Positions 51,890-63,239 of a stretch of DNA of 64,000 nt are shown here, in pieces. The notes below the pieces were generated by a model. It was not told the DNA's origin, did no database searches, and was given only the letters and a program-made list of their open reading frames with translations. Each line of letters starts with the position of its first letter. Position 1 is the first letter of the stretch. Position numbers and translations under genes: made by a program. Source of the DNA: Pomphorhynchus laevis (taxonomy: Eukaryota > Acanthocephala > Palaeacanthocephala > Echinorhynchida > Pomphorhynchidae); contig WNNJ02002381.1 in the NCBI GenBank assembly GCA_012934845.2, positions 124,001-188,000 on the forward strand. The letters run 5' to 3'.

Positions 51890-52063
51890 ATGCCAATTTG
51901 TATGCGAATAGGTTCTTCATTCGGTTTGAGTAACCATGGTAAACGCGTTTTTGTATATCAGAATGCGTTACTACGCGGTAGTAAGCCAAATATGTGTGAT
52001 CATAAAAAGGATAAAGTATGGGACACGGTATCTACAAATGTCACTGAAGCGAAGAGGCAATAG
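51890..52063 (+). CDS. Short unrecognised ORF upstream of the transporter
   Basis: A 57-codon ATG-TAG frame with 'LSNHGKRVFVYQN' and 'SKPNMCDHKKDKVWDTV'. Its composition is less AT-driven than chance ORFs nearby and it ends 45 bp before the transporter ATG. No family recognised. It may be a real small gene, an upstream ORF in the transporter leader, or a remnant. Confidence 0.25.
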   Translation: MPICMRIGSSFGLSNHGKRVFVYQNALLRGSKPNMCDHKKDKVWDTVSTNVTEAKRQ

Positions 52064-52108
52064 TTACCATAGAAAAACAAGTAAAATATAGTGGTCGCCA
52101 AGAAAATT

Positions 52109-53107
52109 ATGCAAAGATCACGGATTTGGAAAGTCGTATATCCTCTAATTACCGTGCTGACGAGTTCAATGTTCTTTAGTTTGTCGTATTTTGCGGCAAA
52201 ATCTCTTCATGGTGTATCGGGCATTGAGTTGGGATCAGTACGTAGTTTTCTTATGGCATTAATGCTACTTGTCCCGTCAATTTACAAGAAAAAATTCTTT
52301 GAAATGTTCAAATTCGGAAAAGCTAAATATAGATTACTGTTCCGTTGCTCATTAGCAGTAATAGGAACGATATGCATATACACAGGTGTAAAATTCATTG
52401 ACCTTCCAGATTTCACAGCAATTCAATATACCTATCTGGTCATTACCGCTATTTTTGCTCGCATATTTTTGAAGGAAAGATTCGGTTGGATAAAGGCCTT
52501 AGCTTCTATGCTTGCATTGTTTGGAGTAATAATGGTAACACAACCGGAAATTTTCACAACTATGCGACACACAGTCGAGAAAAATATATCGAAGAGTAAC
52601 GAAGGTTCAAACAGTGAGAGTAATTTAAGAATGGTTGGAGTCGTATTATCGCTGTGTTCGGCTTTAATTTCGGCTTCCGTTTTCTGTGTAGTAAGGACTC
52701 TTGTTACAGGAGAAGACGCGATAAAAAGTACAGTTATTGTATTTACTTGTTCCTGGATTACGGCAATCACCTTGTTATTCATTGCCTTCTTCCATAGACT
52801 AATGAGCCATTCATTACCAACACCAAATTGGAGGAATTTTTTATATATATTACTGGGATCAGTAAGTGCATTACTTGGCCATCTGCTTCAAAACGAAGCA
52901 TTAAGGGTTAGCAGCGCAACTTTTGTTGCCATTGGACGTTCATCCGCCATAGTGTTTTCATTTATATTCCAGATTATTATTAGTCCATCCTCGGTATTGC
53001 AGAAGCATGTACCCACCTTTGTCGGAATTGTCGTTATTGTCATAAGCGTGACATCCCTTTCACTTGACAATTTAAGAAATAAAGGAAAAACGTCAATTCA
53101 CAAGTAA
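52109..53107 (+). CDS. EamA/DMT-superfamily transporter, SLC35G-like
   Basis: 332 residues from the first ATG (an in-frame GTG lies 18 bases upstream but is unlikely in a eukaryote). About ten hydrophobic helices arranged as two EamA repeats. The first repeat ends with 'LPDFTAIQYTYLVITAIFAR', 'IFLKERFGWIKALASMLALF' and 'GVIMVTQPEIF', the typical EamA loop-LKE-GV(I/L)-P pattern of SLC35G proteins; the second starts at about residue 185 ('MVGVVLSLCSALISASVFCV') after a hydrophilic loop. Members of this superfamily move small metabolites across membranes; the substrate here is unknown. Intronless, 0.9 kb downstream of the phosphatase-like gene on the same strand. AATAAA at 53145. Confidence 0.85.
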   Translation: MQRSRIWKVVYPLITVLTSSMFFSLSYFAAKSLHGVSGIELGSVRSFLMALMLLVPSIYKKKFFEMFKFGKAKYRLLFRCSLAVIGTICIYTGVKFIDLPDFTAIQYTYLVITAIFARIFLKERFGWIKALASMLALFGVIMVTQPEIFTTMRHTVEKNISKSNEGSNSESNLRMVGVVLSLCSALISASVFCVVRTLVTGEDAIKSTVIVFTCSWITAITLLFIAFFHRLMSHSLPTPNWRNFLYILLGSVSALLGHLLQNEALRVSSATFVAIGRSSAIVFSFIFQIIISPSSVLQKHVPTFVGIVVIVISVTSLSLDNLRNKGKTSIHK

Positions 53108-53318
53108 TGTGTGATTCGCTAATTAAATTACATAGAAAAATAGAAATAAATATAAATGAAATTAGTTTATAAATGATTATGATTAGAAAAATGCTGTATT
53201 TTGTTACCTTATAATTAATACTTTAACGTTTTGATTATCAAATCGACAATCAATTTTCGTCGATAAAATTTTATAATGAATAAACTATAAATTATAAATT
53301 TTATAATTTTATAATATC

Positions 53319-53545
53319 ATGACCGATATGATGCTCAATCAGAAATATAGCAAATATGACCGATATGATGCTCAATCAGAAATATAGCAAATATGACCGA
53401 TATTATGCTCAATCAGAAATATAGCAAATATGACCGATATGATGCTCAATCAGAAATATAGCAAATATGACCGATATGATGCTCAATCAGAAATATAGCA
53501 AATATGACTGATATTATGCTCAGTCAGAATTTAACCGATATGGCA
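53319..53545 (+). repeat. 37-bp minisatellite, six units
   Basis: The unit 'ATGACCGATATGATGCTCAA' plus 'TCAGAAATATAGCAAAT' repeats with exact 37-bp spacing (GACCGAT at 53321, 53358, 53395, 53432, 53469; GACTGAT at 53506), then decays. There are no unique spacers, so it is a minisatellite. It lies 210 bp downstream of the transporter stop. Confidence 0.93.
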
Positions 53546-53759
53546 TATATTATGCTTTTATATTAATTTACCCTCTTTAAAAGGGTAAATTAATTTGACA
53601 AATAAATAATTAATTTGTTAATTGCTTATTAATTTGCTAAAATTACTTATTATTTCAACAATTTGCAATATTATTGTTTATATTATATTTATATTAGTAT
53701 AATGTAGATTAGGCAGTAATGCAATAATTGTAGATTTAACGAGCACGAATGTGCCAATT

Positions 53760-54770
53760 GTGTCGCTAGTAGTCGGGCTGTATAGAATTGGATTTCACGA
53801 ATGAATAATTCTGTAGCTGGATTTTGAAGTCAGAAGGAAATATTCTGTAGTTGTCATGAAGGAAGGATTCTGTCACTATTATAATTAATGCATTAAAGCA
53901 ACAACAAAATTGAAATTATATGGAATAGAATTGATCACCCCGTCATGACCAAATAGCATTCGCTAATACGTGAATGAGCAATTTTTATCTGATAAATTTA
54001 TTTTGATAAATCTTGGATAAATATATAACACTGATGTGATATATATATATAAATTTGTTGCCATATAAATCAACACAATTTGCGAATCGTTTGTCTCCAC
54101 AACGCTTACTTACGCTTGGGGGATCTGCTGATCATGTTGTTTTCATTCTCGACGTCAAATATCGGATATTTCCTCGGATATATAACCTTCCAACACGATC
54201 TCCATAAACTGCATTGTCCGAGATGCTCTTCGGCATGCTTATTATAGATTGTATCGTATGAGATCATGAAGATCGATTGAAATCGGGATTGATGATCCAG
54301 TGATGGATGCTTATTTATCTATTGAATAGTTGCTAGGTCACACAAGATGAGTTTCGCATTGAAAACCAGCTACAGAATCCTTCCTTCATAACTTCCAATT
54401 TCATATTACCTGACTACTAACGGCACCATTGCCACATCCGTTTTCGTTTCGCCCGCTCTATTCCGCATATTGGTAGCCCCCAGGATCATCAAAAGGCTGA
54501 CTACCAACTCTGCTCCTTTCCGAAATTTGACTCATCAGATATTCGAGATGTCGCTTTCCGTACTTGGATTACGCTCTTGACTGCTAGGCTACGAATCCAG
54601 GATTATAAGATTTCATACAGCATATAAAACCTTCCATCATGATCTTCAGAAACTGCATTGTCCGAGATGCTCTTCGATATGCTTATCATATATTGTTTGG
54701 TATGAGATCATGAAGATCGATTGAAATCTTCAAATGTCCTTCATTGATTAATTTTGTCATTATTATGTTC
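53760..54770. repeat. Repeat mosaic with direct and inverted copies
   Basis: A ~108-bp block ('AACTGCATTGTCCGAGATGC', 'TATGAGATCATGAAGATCGA') occurs at about 54180-54287 and 54621-54731 in direct orientation. A ~28-bp block ('CATGAAGGAAGGATTCTGT') at 53845-53873 recurs inverted at 54366-54395. The GC is above local average between them. Probably remains of one transposon family; no coding motif identified. Confidence 0.5.
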
Positions 54771-55149
54771 GTTTTTAAATCTCATTAAATCTTACTAAAT
54801 GATTGCTATGTTTATTGTTTGCTCTGAATGCTATCATTATCGATTTTATTGAAGTAATGCATAGCCGGGATGCTAGCTGTCCTGCTTTTCTAAGATATCG
54901 TCCAATGTTTCTAATACCATTATGATATTTAAGGCAGATATTGTTTCTCTTGTTTTCTTTTTAAGCCAATAGTTTCTTAGCTGTTTACGATTCTTTTCAA
55001 ATTGTTGAGTTATTGTTGTGTTATATAAAATTTGATTTAGATATTGTAGTATCTCAATGGTCAACTAGCCACTGACTGGATAAGCTATCATTGTCAGGTG
55101 TCGTGTGACCGGTTGTCTGGAGACAGCGAAAGAGACATCAACATCCGAA

Positions 55150-55712
55150 GCGGACTAGCCTTCATGTAGGAACGGGGAATGTCATCTCGCTGGCAGGGAA
55201 GGAACCAGAATTAGTTGGAAAGATGGTTCGCTTCGGTCTAAAATTAGTCGAAGTGACTTCTCTTCACTATTCTGGAACTATAACTAAATTTTGGATCAAG
55301 GTTAGACTTTGAACTATTCGGAAGTTACCAACGGAAAGCGACGGCAGGCGGGTGCAGTGATACTTACAAGTATCCGCTTGTTGTTTGTGATAGACAAGTT
55401 TAACCTAGTGAACGAAATGCTAGCGTCTCTGAGACTTATTCTAAGAGGAACAGGGGATAACTGTTGCGTGTATGCTCCTAACATTATTTCGGAATACGCG
55501 GCCTTTGTGGAAGATCTTCAGGTTCTATTTGAAAGTATTTCTGCTGGAGATTCCATTCAGCCTTCATGTAGGAACGTGGAATGTCATTTCGCTAAAGAGG
55601 AAGCAACCAAAATTAGTTGAAGAGATGGTTCCCTTCGGTCTTGAAAAAGTCGGAGTGACTTACCTTCAATCAATTACAAGTTCAAATACAACAACGATTT
55701 TAAAACACTTCT
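55150..55712 (+). mobile_element. LINE endonuclease fragments (RTE/CFDP2-like), head-to-tail
   Basis: Two starts of an RTE-type endonuclease lie about 400 bp apart: near 55160 ('LHVGTGNVISLAGKEPELVG') and near 55562 ('LHVGTWNVISLKRKQPKLVE'), each followed by MV..FGL and EVT/GVT. Between them is the middle of the same domain ('GAVILTSIRLLFVIDKFN', 'LRGTGDNCCVYAPNIISEY'). So a truncated copy is followed directly by another 5' end. GTWNV is the first catalytic block of these endonucleases. No RT is attached. Confidence 0.7.
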
Positions 55713-55769
55713 AATTCATTAAATGTTTTATACGAACTTTTAAATCAAAAGTAATTTTTTTATATTTTC

Positions 55770-57200
55770 ATAAATATTGAATAACTCCGATGAGATGACT
55801 TAGTCTACGTATGTCATACTTTATTTAAATAAAGATAAAAAATAAATAATTTTATAAGATTTTATACAATTTATATTTAATAAATAAATTGATTTATACA
55901 TCAATTATAAAGAATTATAAGAAATATAAAAAATCATTAAATTTCTTTGAAAATTATCAGAAAAATAGTCGTATCCAGAATACATAATTTCAGTATTTCT
56001 GACAGAGGTCATATTACATGGAAAACGAAATCCACAGGCTAATAATAACTAATCAGTAGAACAAATCAGATCAGGTAACTATAATATAATATAAAATAAA
56101 ATCTAATAACTGATCTTATAAAAATCAGATCTTAAATAATAATAAATAATTATATAAGATTTTATACAATTTATATTTAAATAACAATAAAATTTATAAT
56201 TACAATTTAAAATAAAATTCAATATTTATGAATTAACTAATAAATAACAGACGATGCATCAGAATAAGGATTAGAGGTCATCAGGAGAAACTGCTATGTA
56301 ATGAGGTGAACTGAGTATAAATATAAAATATAAATTAAAAATGAATAAAATCACTTCATGAATTAGATAAGATAACTTTGATAAGATAATTTATATACCA
56401 TTATATAATGGTATATCTTATTACAAGATATACCATTATATACCATTTTATCTTATATCTTAATACAAGATAAGATAACTTATATACCATTATATAATGG
56501 TATATCTTATTATAATACAAGATATATTATTTATTATTCATCCGTAAGATAACAGAAAAATAATGTCGTATCAATAATGCAGTTTCAGTATTTTTGACAG
56601 GTTAGAATTTACCGGGAAAACAAAGACCACATTTCAATAATAACTTGTCAGTAGAAGAAATCAGATCAGATAACTGAGTATACGTTTTTTAATAAAAATC
56701 AATATTTATGAATTGACTAATAAATAATAAACGATGTATTCGAATGAGGAATAGAAACAATTATTCCAGACTTACTGGAATTTAAATAAATTTAAATTGA
56801 AACAAATTTTTTATCTGATTTTTCCAATTCATTTTGTTTCGACATTAACCTTATTAAATATAATCAACATAAAAATCTTACACGCATCCACTTTAATATT
56901 TTGGTTTAATACAGCACAAAACACAAATACAGCAATGTTTATAAATGGCAAAGCTTATAAAAGTAAATATATATATTTACCTCGCATATTATCTATAAAT
57001 AAAGCTAAAAATATTAAAAAAAGAAAGATAAATAATTAATATTATTATTTATATATATAAATAATAATAAATAATCATATAAGATTTTAAACAATTTATA
57101 TTTATATAACGATAGAATTTACTATTAAAATTTAAAATAAACATCAATTTTTATGAATTGACTAATACTTAATATATGATGTATTCGATAATGCATCAAA
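55770..57200 (+). repeat. Successive copies of the GACGATGTATCAGAAT family
   Basis: Blocks 'TTTCAGTATTTCTGACAG' / 'TTTCAGTATTTTTGACAGG' at about 55990 and 56583, 'AAATCAGATCAG' at 56065 and 56668, and 'GAATTAACTAATAAATAACA' or 'GAATTGACTAATAAATAATA' at 56230, 56709 and 57155 show two to three tandem-like copies about 590 bp apart. At 56390-56540, nested palindromes of 'TATACCATTATATAATGGTA' recur. Same family as 6098-6430. Confidence 0.6.
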
Positions 57201-57323
57201 TAATTAGCTGCGATCACAATTTGTGTGATATTAAATGACAACAATCAGGTTATGATACATTTAAGATTGAAAAAATATATTTTTTCCAAGTCCTGTCCTT
57301 TAATGGAAAGTATAGCCCAAATA

Positions 57324-57357
57324 ATAAGGGGGTAGAATGAGAATTCTACCCCCTTAT
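57324..57357. repeat. Perfect 15-bp-arm hairpin
   Basis: ATAAGGGGGTAGAAT, loop GAGA, then its exact complement. A third partial copy ('AAAGGGTAGAAAAT') follows at 57359-57372. The GGGGGT/CCCCCT stands out in AT-rich DNA. Function unknown. Confidence 0.7.
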
Positions 57358-57372
57358 AAAAAGGGTAGAAAA

Positions 57373-57998
57373 TTTTCAGGCCCCTTTTTCAAATTTTTTT
57401 GAAAAAAAATTAATTAAAAAAATATAATTTTTTATATTTTCTGAAAACTTGGGTTTTTTAGAATTACAAAATTTTGTAGCGGCTTTTTACAATTTACTAA
57501 TGAGCTAGATAGCAGAGTTGAGTTTGGAAATCTACATTGAAAATTACGAAGTATCTATGAAATTTAATTCAACTTTTATTTTTTATGCTTATATGATGGT
57601 CACACGACTACATTCATTACAATTTTGAACATTAATATGCTGATAAGTTGATTTTGCAAAGATGAAAATGGAAGTTACATTATTTGAAACATTGATCGAT
57701 TGGTAAATCTTGGAAACAGGTTGTTAGCTTGTTTAATGTGCAAGGAGTTGTTAACCTATTCCATGTACTAACAGGTTGTTAGCAATGACTCCGAGTGGTT
57801 AATGTCCATAAATTTCCTTAATTCTAAATGATTATTGTAGGTATAATAAGGCAGTAATATTCTTGCAAATATCCTAAAAATGATAACCGTATTGTGTTAA
57901 ATAACAACCTTTTACATTATTCTTAACTTTTCCTAATAATTCGTACTTTTATTTTTATCGAATCAATGAGATCAACTGCATATATTATCGATGGGTAT
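57373..57998. other. Non-coding interval downstream of the minus-strand gene
   Basis: Contains 'AACAGGTTGTTAGC' twice (near 57716 and 57769), a local ~54-bp duplication, and on the minus strand a likely polyadenylation hexamer (TTTATT on the plus strand at 57948-57953) 46 bp past the stop of the gene at 57999-59408. Confidence 0.4.
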
Positions 57999-59408
57999 TT
58001 ACAATTTTGTCTCAGTAATGCATAATTCCATATCGGTTAAATCTCTTGCGATTGATTTTATTAAATCTTCATCACCCGGAAAAATGTCCAAGCATTTAAA
58101 TTCAACGATTTTATGTTTTTCAAAGTTGCAATCTCTGACGTAGTCCATTTTTGCTTCTCCGTAAGCGCTTAGAACTAGCTCGGCTTTTTTATCCAGTTGA
58201 AATACTAAATCATTTTTGCTTAGCAAAATAAATATTTTTTTAGTTTCTTGATTGACAATTGCCCATGGCTTATTATTGAACAGCATGTATTGGTCATTCG
58301 CAAAACTTTTAAGAAGTCTTTCAGAAAATAGTTCAAAATCGCTATTACACGTTAAGGATTCTGCAAAATGGGAATTTTGTTTGTTTATTTTCAACCTAGG
58401 ATTAACAGCGTTTTTAAAATAACTTAAAAATCTTTCATATTCATCTGTAATAATTACTTTATCTAGCTGCCTGGGTAAATATCCTTTGTTTATCCAGTAA
58501 TTGATTATACGGTCGTCATAAACTGATAATTTAGTCATGAGAGTAAGGATTTTGTATACTTGATTTATATCATCAATCTCTTGAGTTAATAAAAAGTCAA
58601 ATGCCAGTTTAATAAGTTTAAGATCAGGAATGTGTGCTGGCACGATAGCCTGCAACAAATTATTGCAATATATTACACTAGACAGTCCGTTTTCAAATAG
58701 GAAACATCGACATCTAGTTATTAAATCACTTGTGTTGGGTTCATGTTCAACGTTTGTATATGCCCATGTCAATAGATCGATAGCCATAGGCTCGGAATAT
58801 ATGCGTTTAAAGCTTTTAAATACTTTAAATCCATAAAACATAATCCTTGCAAGGTCCTCAGAGCTAGCTCTTGACAGTAATGAGACATCTGCGTTGTATT
58901 TTATAGAAATCTGGAGTGCTTTACGCAGTGACTTTGCCCATTTCGCTTTAATTTCCAAATCTAACGATCTATCTAAACGAATTTGATCCAACACTGGTAA
59001 GCGATGAACGTTAAACTGTAGGAGACGTGATAGCACAGGAAAACAATAGGCATTTCGATTAATCGGATGGTTAATAAGTTGAATGAGGATACGAGCCATT
59101 GAGCAATTATCCAAATAGGAAGCATGTTTTAAAAGTAAATAATCCAATATGCGAGTATTGGCAATTTTAATAATACTCGTTGGAGGTAGCTTGTCGATAA
59201 GTTCAGGTAGTGCTTCAGCACTTATATTTTTATATGAATACGGCTGCGACATTAGGTCGATATCGATTAAATCAGACGAATCGGATTTTGACTTGCTTGG
59301 TTCATCGGTCAAAGAGTTAATTTGCTTAGTGATGGTGAAAGTCGTCATGTATTTGTTTAAATTAAGTTTAGAGGTAGTTAGTGTTATTGACTTTGAAATA
59401 GCGTGCAT
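57999..59408 (-). CDS. Unrecognised helical protein, probably mitochondrial
   Basis: 469 residues, single exon, starting at the first ATG (59408); the frame opens further upstream without an ATG. The N-terminus ('MHAISKSITLTTSKLNLNKY') is rich in Lys, Ser and Thr and nearly free of acids, like a mitochondrial presequence. The rest is Leu/Ile-rich and reads as repeated amphipathic helices ('LLSRASSEDLARIMFYGF', 'LITRCRCFLFENGLSSVIYC', 'LIKLAFDFLLTQEIDDINQV', 'VYKILTLMTKLSVYDDRII'), the general look of FAST-kinase-domain (FASTKD) or PPR-like mitochondrial RNA-handling proteins. I see no clear RAP domain at the C-terminus, so this is a guess at class, not an assignment. No stops over 1.4 kb in AT-rich DNA supports a real gene. 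Confidence 0.75.
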   Translation of the reverse strand: MHAISKSITLTTSKLNLNKYMTTFTITKQINSLTDEPSKSKSDSSDLIDIDLMSQPYSYKNISAEALPELIDKLPPTSIIKIANTRILDYLLLKHASYLDNCSMARILIQLINHPINRNAYCFPVLSRLLQFNVHRLPVLDQIRLDRSLDLEIKAKWAKSLRKALQISIKYNADVSLLSRASSEDLARIMFYGFKVFKSFKRIYSEPMAIDLLTWAYTNVEHEPNTSDLITRCRCFLFENGLSSVIYCNNLLQAIVPAHIPDLKLIKLAFDFLLTQEIDDINQVYKILTLMTKLSVYDDRIINYWINKGYLPRQLDKVIITDEYERFLSYFKNAVNPRLKINKQNSHFAESLTCNSDFELFSERLLKSFANDQYMLFNNKPWAIVNQETKKIFILLSKNDLVFQLDKKAELVLSAYGEAKMDYVRDCNFEKHKIVEFKCLDIFPGDEDLIKSIARDLTDMELCITETKL

Positions 59409-59800
59409 TAATGTATAATTAATAACGCCTGTCTTCAATGAACAAAATATGTGACGATCAATAAAGATGCGCTTATTATCAATTCTAAATTATTTTATCA
59501 ATTTGAAACTTTGTATTTTAAGATAGTCATTTAAAACAACAATAATGATGACAGCAATTTATTACTTACAATCCGGTATTAAGTAATAATAATATTTAGC
59601 TAAACTTACAATTGCGATCATTTCGAATTTTTCTCTTATGTAAATATCCGACTCTGGCAATATTGAATAAGTATAGACATAGGCTGCGCATTCTCTTTTA
59701 CACATGACACAAATGCACAAATCAAGGGCTACCAATATAGCCCTTGATTTCGAAAACTTGAACTTTGAATAACGAAGAAGTTAGTTTTAAATATAATACG
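59409..59800. promoter_or_regulatory. Intergenic interval, likely promoter side of the minus-strand gene
   Basis: AT-rich, no coding motif. It separates the minus-strand gene's start from the LINE to the right and contains an inverted pair 'AGGGCTACCAATATAGCCCT' at about 59728-59747. No TATA or initiator could be assigned with confidence. Confidence 0.25.
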
Positions 59801-62800
59801 CTTTGATTGTCCGAAATCACTCGTTCTAACGTTTTTGAACGAGTGAATGATAAATTTAAAGCGGCTTTAGTTGGAGAGAAGGGTATAGAAATTATCGGCA
59901 TTTCTTTACAAGTGACGGCCATCCTAAGGGATGTGCCGTCATTTGCAGGTAAAGATGTGAGAAAATTCTTACATCAATATGATGTAGGAATTCTAAACGC
60001 ATGAAAATCTTTTAATCAATCATATAGCTCCTTTCTATTAAAAGGAACTGTATGTAGTTTAAAAAATAAAAGAAAGTGGAGGCAACATCTGCGGAAACGA
60101 ATATCTGAAAAGATATTTGACGAAGACGATGCTGCTTTTCGGTATCCGCAGTGTTACAGATGTCAACTCTGTGGACATTTTTCGAACATGTGTAGAGATG
60201 TGTCACCGCGTTGCGTCCACTGCGGAGAAGAACATGAAACAAACATGCCTAAACAAAAACAAAAGACCTTCACGTGCAAACTGTGATCAACCTCATAAGG
60301 CGTACTCACACGTTTGTCCAGAGTTCAAGTCTTACTTAGCCTGGGTAAACGGTAAGAACAAAAAGGCTTGTGAGGAGGCGCAATCATATCTTAAAGCAGT
60401 CAAAAGTCACTATCTGGATCAACATGCTGAACAAGCAGCAATGTTGATCGAGAGAGTACTTGTTTCTGAAAAATAAGTGGCTGCCTTAAGGCAGGAAAAT
60501 GCTAAACTAAAAAGATGCCGTACTTCATGAATCTGATTTGGAGAAATTCAAATCGGAGTTGAACGCAGCAACATTACACAAGTACAAATCGTTGAAACAG
60601 GAGAAAGAGAACTTATCGATTTCGGTGACTACTTGCAATCGTTTTAAAGATTTGTCACAAACGAAAATAGAAGGCTCTCCGAATGTGGACAATACTGTGG
60701 AATAGTGTTTCGTAGTATCGACTGATTCTGATGGTCTTTCGATTAAGGTAACATGGATTGCTCTTAAGGGGATGACCTTACCTGAATCACTTCAGGTGGC
60801 GTTGAGTGGGATGTACAGTTCATGGCAAAAAGCTTCTAATGTAAGAATAAAAGCGAAGAATTGAATTTTCTTCGCTTGAAGACATCTGCCTGATGAGTTG
60901 GGATATATGTTATGTTAAGAACCTGATACAGTATTTCAGTCTCATTAAGGCGGATGTGTTTCTCCTTCAGTAAGCGAGATCATCCGATCAATTGAAGATA
61001 TTTGGCAGAGAGATCGACGACTACAACACATTTATGTATGCGGAGGGTCTCAGAATGGAACTCTTTCTAGTGTCGTTGGTAAAGAAGCGTTTTTGCGCGT
61101 CTTTACTATCGCATTGTTCTAGCGAAATAGGTTCATTCCCACTTCTCTGTTTTTTCATCTCCAGACGCCCAGTTTATGTAGCAAATTGTTACATCAAGCC
61201 GGGTGCCTGGAGTTAGAAAATGAGGAGGAGAGATATTCGGTCTATGCTGTTGAAGATATTCAATTTAGGTGATCAGTATTTAATAGGATATTTTAACGAG
61301 GACGGATGGTCTCGGGTGGGCAATATAATCGCCCCAGCATGGGAGGTCATATGTCCCCCGGAAGGGACATTCATCCGTCATCGGAATAAATATTGCTCCA
61401 CATTGGATTTTGCAATACAAAATAAAAATACTAAATTAAAAATGAAATAGCAGCAGAATTTGCTGCCAGATTCTTTTAACGATGGACATAAACTTGTATG
61501 TTGGTCGGGGAAGGAGGAACTAGTTTTCAAGATTAGATTTCAACCTACATGAGCCGGTATACAAGCATTCAATAAAGCAATTAAGGAAGTAATGATAAAT
61601 TTAAATAATAAAATTAATTTTACTAATATCTTAAGAAAATTAATGAGATTATAAATTTTAGTATAATAATTCTTAAATAATAATTCCATAATAAGTAATA
61701 ATTTCATTTTTTGATTGTATAAATGTTTTAGGTGAATGGTTTTTTGATGAATTTTATAAACAAAATAAAAAAAATCAAATAATTTATTAATTTTAAACAA
61801 TGACATTTTTAACAATGCAAATAAATTCTTAACGAACATCAAGTACACACCCTCATTTGAAACGTATTCTCTGGGGTTTACGAACAGATGTGAATCCTTC
61901 GTCAAATGGCTCTGCTCAAGAATAACATTCAAGAGTTGGAGCAGAGGGTCGACGCTAATAAGTTGCTGCCTACAAGAATTTTTAAAAAGAATGGTGGCAA
62001 ACCATTAGGCGAACCACCTTCCGTTCTTAGAGGGCAGAGTCTTCTAAGTGAATATCCTCTAAGGGTTTTGAGTTTGTACTTCATGAACTAAAAATGAAAC
62101 ACCCAGCCAATTCTGAGGTATGGACTGAGAGGAAAATGAGGAAAGTCCGGATGAAACTCTTGCTCTCGACCATCGACGCTTCACAAGAGGACATCACTGT
62201 CGATGACATTTTGAGTAAGTGGCCAGTCGTGCCAAAAACTTCGTCTAACGGAGCTTCGGCATGCTATGCTGCGACCAAATTGATTGTCGATAAAATTCAG
62301 ACGGATATTGCTACCAAGATGCTAGAGGAACCTCTAGCAGCTTGGCGCGATATTGCGGTCGGAAGGGTGATGTTTTTTGCGAAGGGAAGACGGGTGTCGA
62401 ATGCTAAAGACACAAGACCCATAACAATATCTAATAATATTGTTATGGTATATGGGAGGGATCTTGCTAGGAACCTTTCCTGATTCTACGAGGATCGTGA
62501 TATGTTGGGAGACCACATTCACGGTTTTCGTAGAGAAAGTAGATCTTTTAAGGCAGTAAGGTCCATGCAGAGCTTTCTCATCAGCGACAGTCGACCTGCA
62601 GTCCTCTATCAACTGGATGTGTCGGCAGCCTTCGACAACCTGGGGCATGATGCAATAGTTACAACGTTGACCAGTGATGGAATACTGAGAAATACGTTGC
62701 ATCGTGTCCTAGGCATTTTGAAAGCAAGAACTTTATACTTGGATGATGACGCGGGTAATTACTATCATCTCAACAAAGAACTTCCCCAGGGCTCTCCTCT

Positions 62801-63055
62801 ATCTCCTATCATTTATATAATGGTGATAAGGGGAGTTCTGGATGGTCTTTTGGGATAGGAACACCCACACCATCATTTATGCAGACGATATCTTGATTGC
62901 ATTTAAAAGAAATACTGTTGGATGCAAGGTTTGAAGGGAATATGAAGTCCGTAATGGGTATTGTTACTCATCGCTTAGCGAAGTTAGGTTTGTCTTTAAA
63001 CTCAACGAAGAGCAACTTTATTCATTGCAAATGATTTCGGCGTCCTGAAAAGCAC
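59801..63055 (+). mobile_element. Degraded two-ORF LINE (zinc-knuckle ORF1, APE endonuclease, RT)
   Basis: Full-order relic of a Jockey/I/R1-type LINE. ORF1 (59807-60476) keeps a Gag-like block and three zinc knuckles: 'CYRCQLCGHFSNMC', 'CVHCGEEHETNM' and 'ANCDQPHKAYSHVC'. An endonuclease (about 60985-61540) shows 'VYVANCYIKPGAW', 'LGDQYLIGYFNEDGW' and 'RNKYCSTLDFAI'. Reverse transcriptase (62094-62920) has 'RRVSNAKDTRPITISN', 'HGFRRESRSFKAVRSM', 'YQLDVSAAFDNLGHDAI', 'LPQGSPLSPIIYIMVI' and the YADD box at 62878-62889 after a frame change. Frame shifts and stops separate these blocks, and AT-rich DNA at about 61590-61800 interrupts between endonuclease and RT. Inactive but less decayed than the LINEs at the left end of the window. 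Confidence 0.88.
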
Positions 63056-63239
63056 ACTCGTCTCCTTGATTCTCTTCCAGGGAATCGAAAGCTTCGTGTG
63101 CGCATTCTGGGACCCGTCTTCGAACTATGTTTGCATCATCGTTATGATATGGCTAGCTATTTTAAATTAGTTCGAAAACGACTAGGTATGTTTAAGAGAG
63201 CGAGACGCTATAAAATATCAGTTTGGGTAGATGTGTAAT

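Noticed and set aside
52091-52108. GTG start six codons upstream of the transporter ATG
   Set aside because: GTG starts are not expected in animal nuclear genes; the ATG at 52109 fits the family length.
52432-53070. Minus-strand ORFs inside the transporter gene
   Set aside because: Antisense shadows of a well supported membrane-protein frame.
53319-53545. Regular 37-bp repeats as a possible CRISPR array
   Set aside because: Units are contiguous with no unique spacers, and the window is eukaryotic.
61540-61932. Minus-strand 130-codon ORF
   Set aside because: It is Lys/Leu/Phe-rich low-complexity translation of the AT-rich interruption in the LINE.
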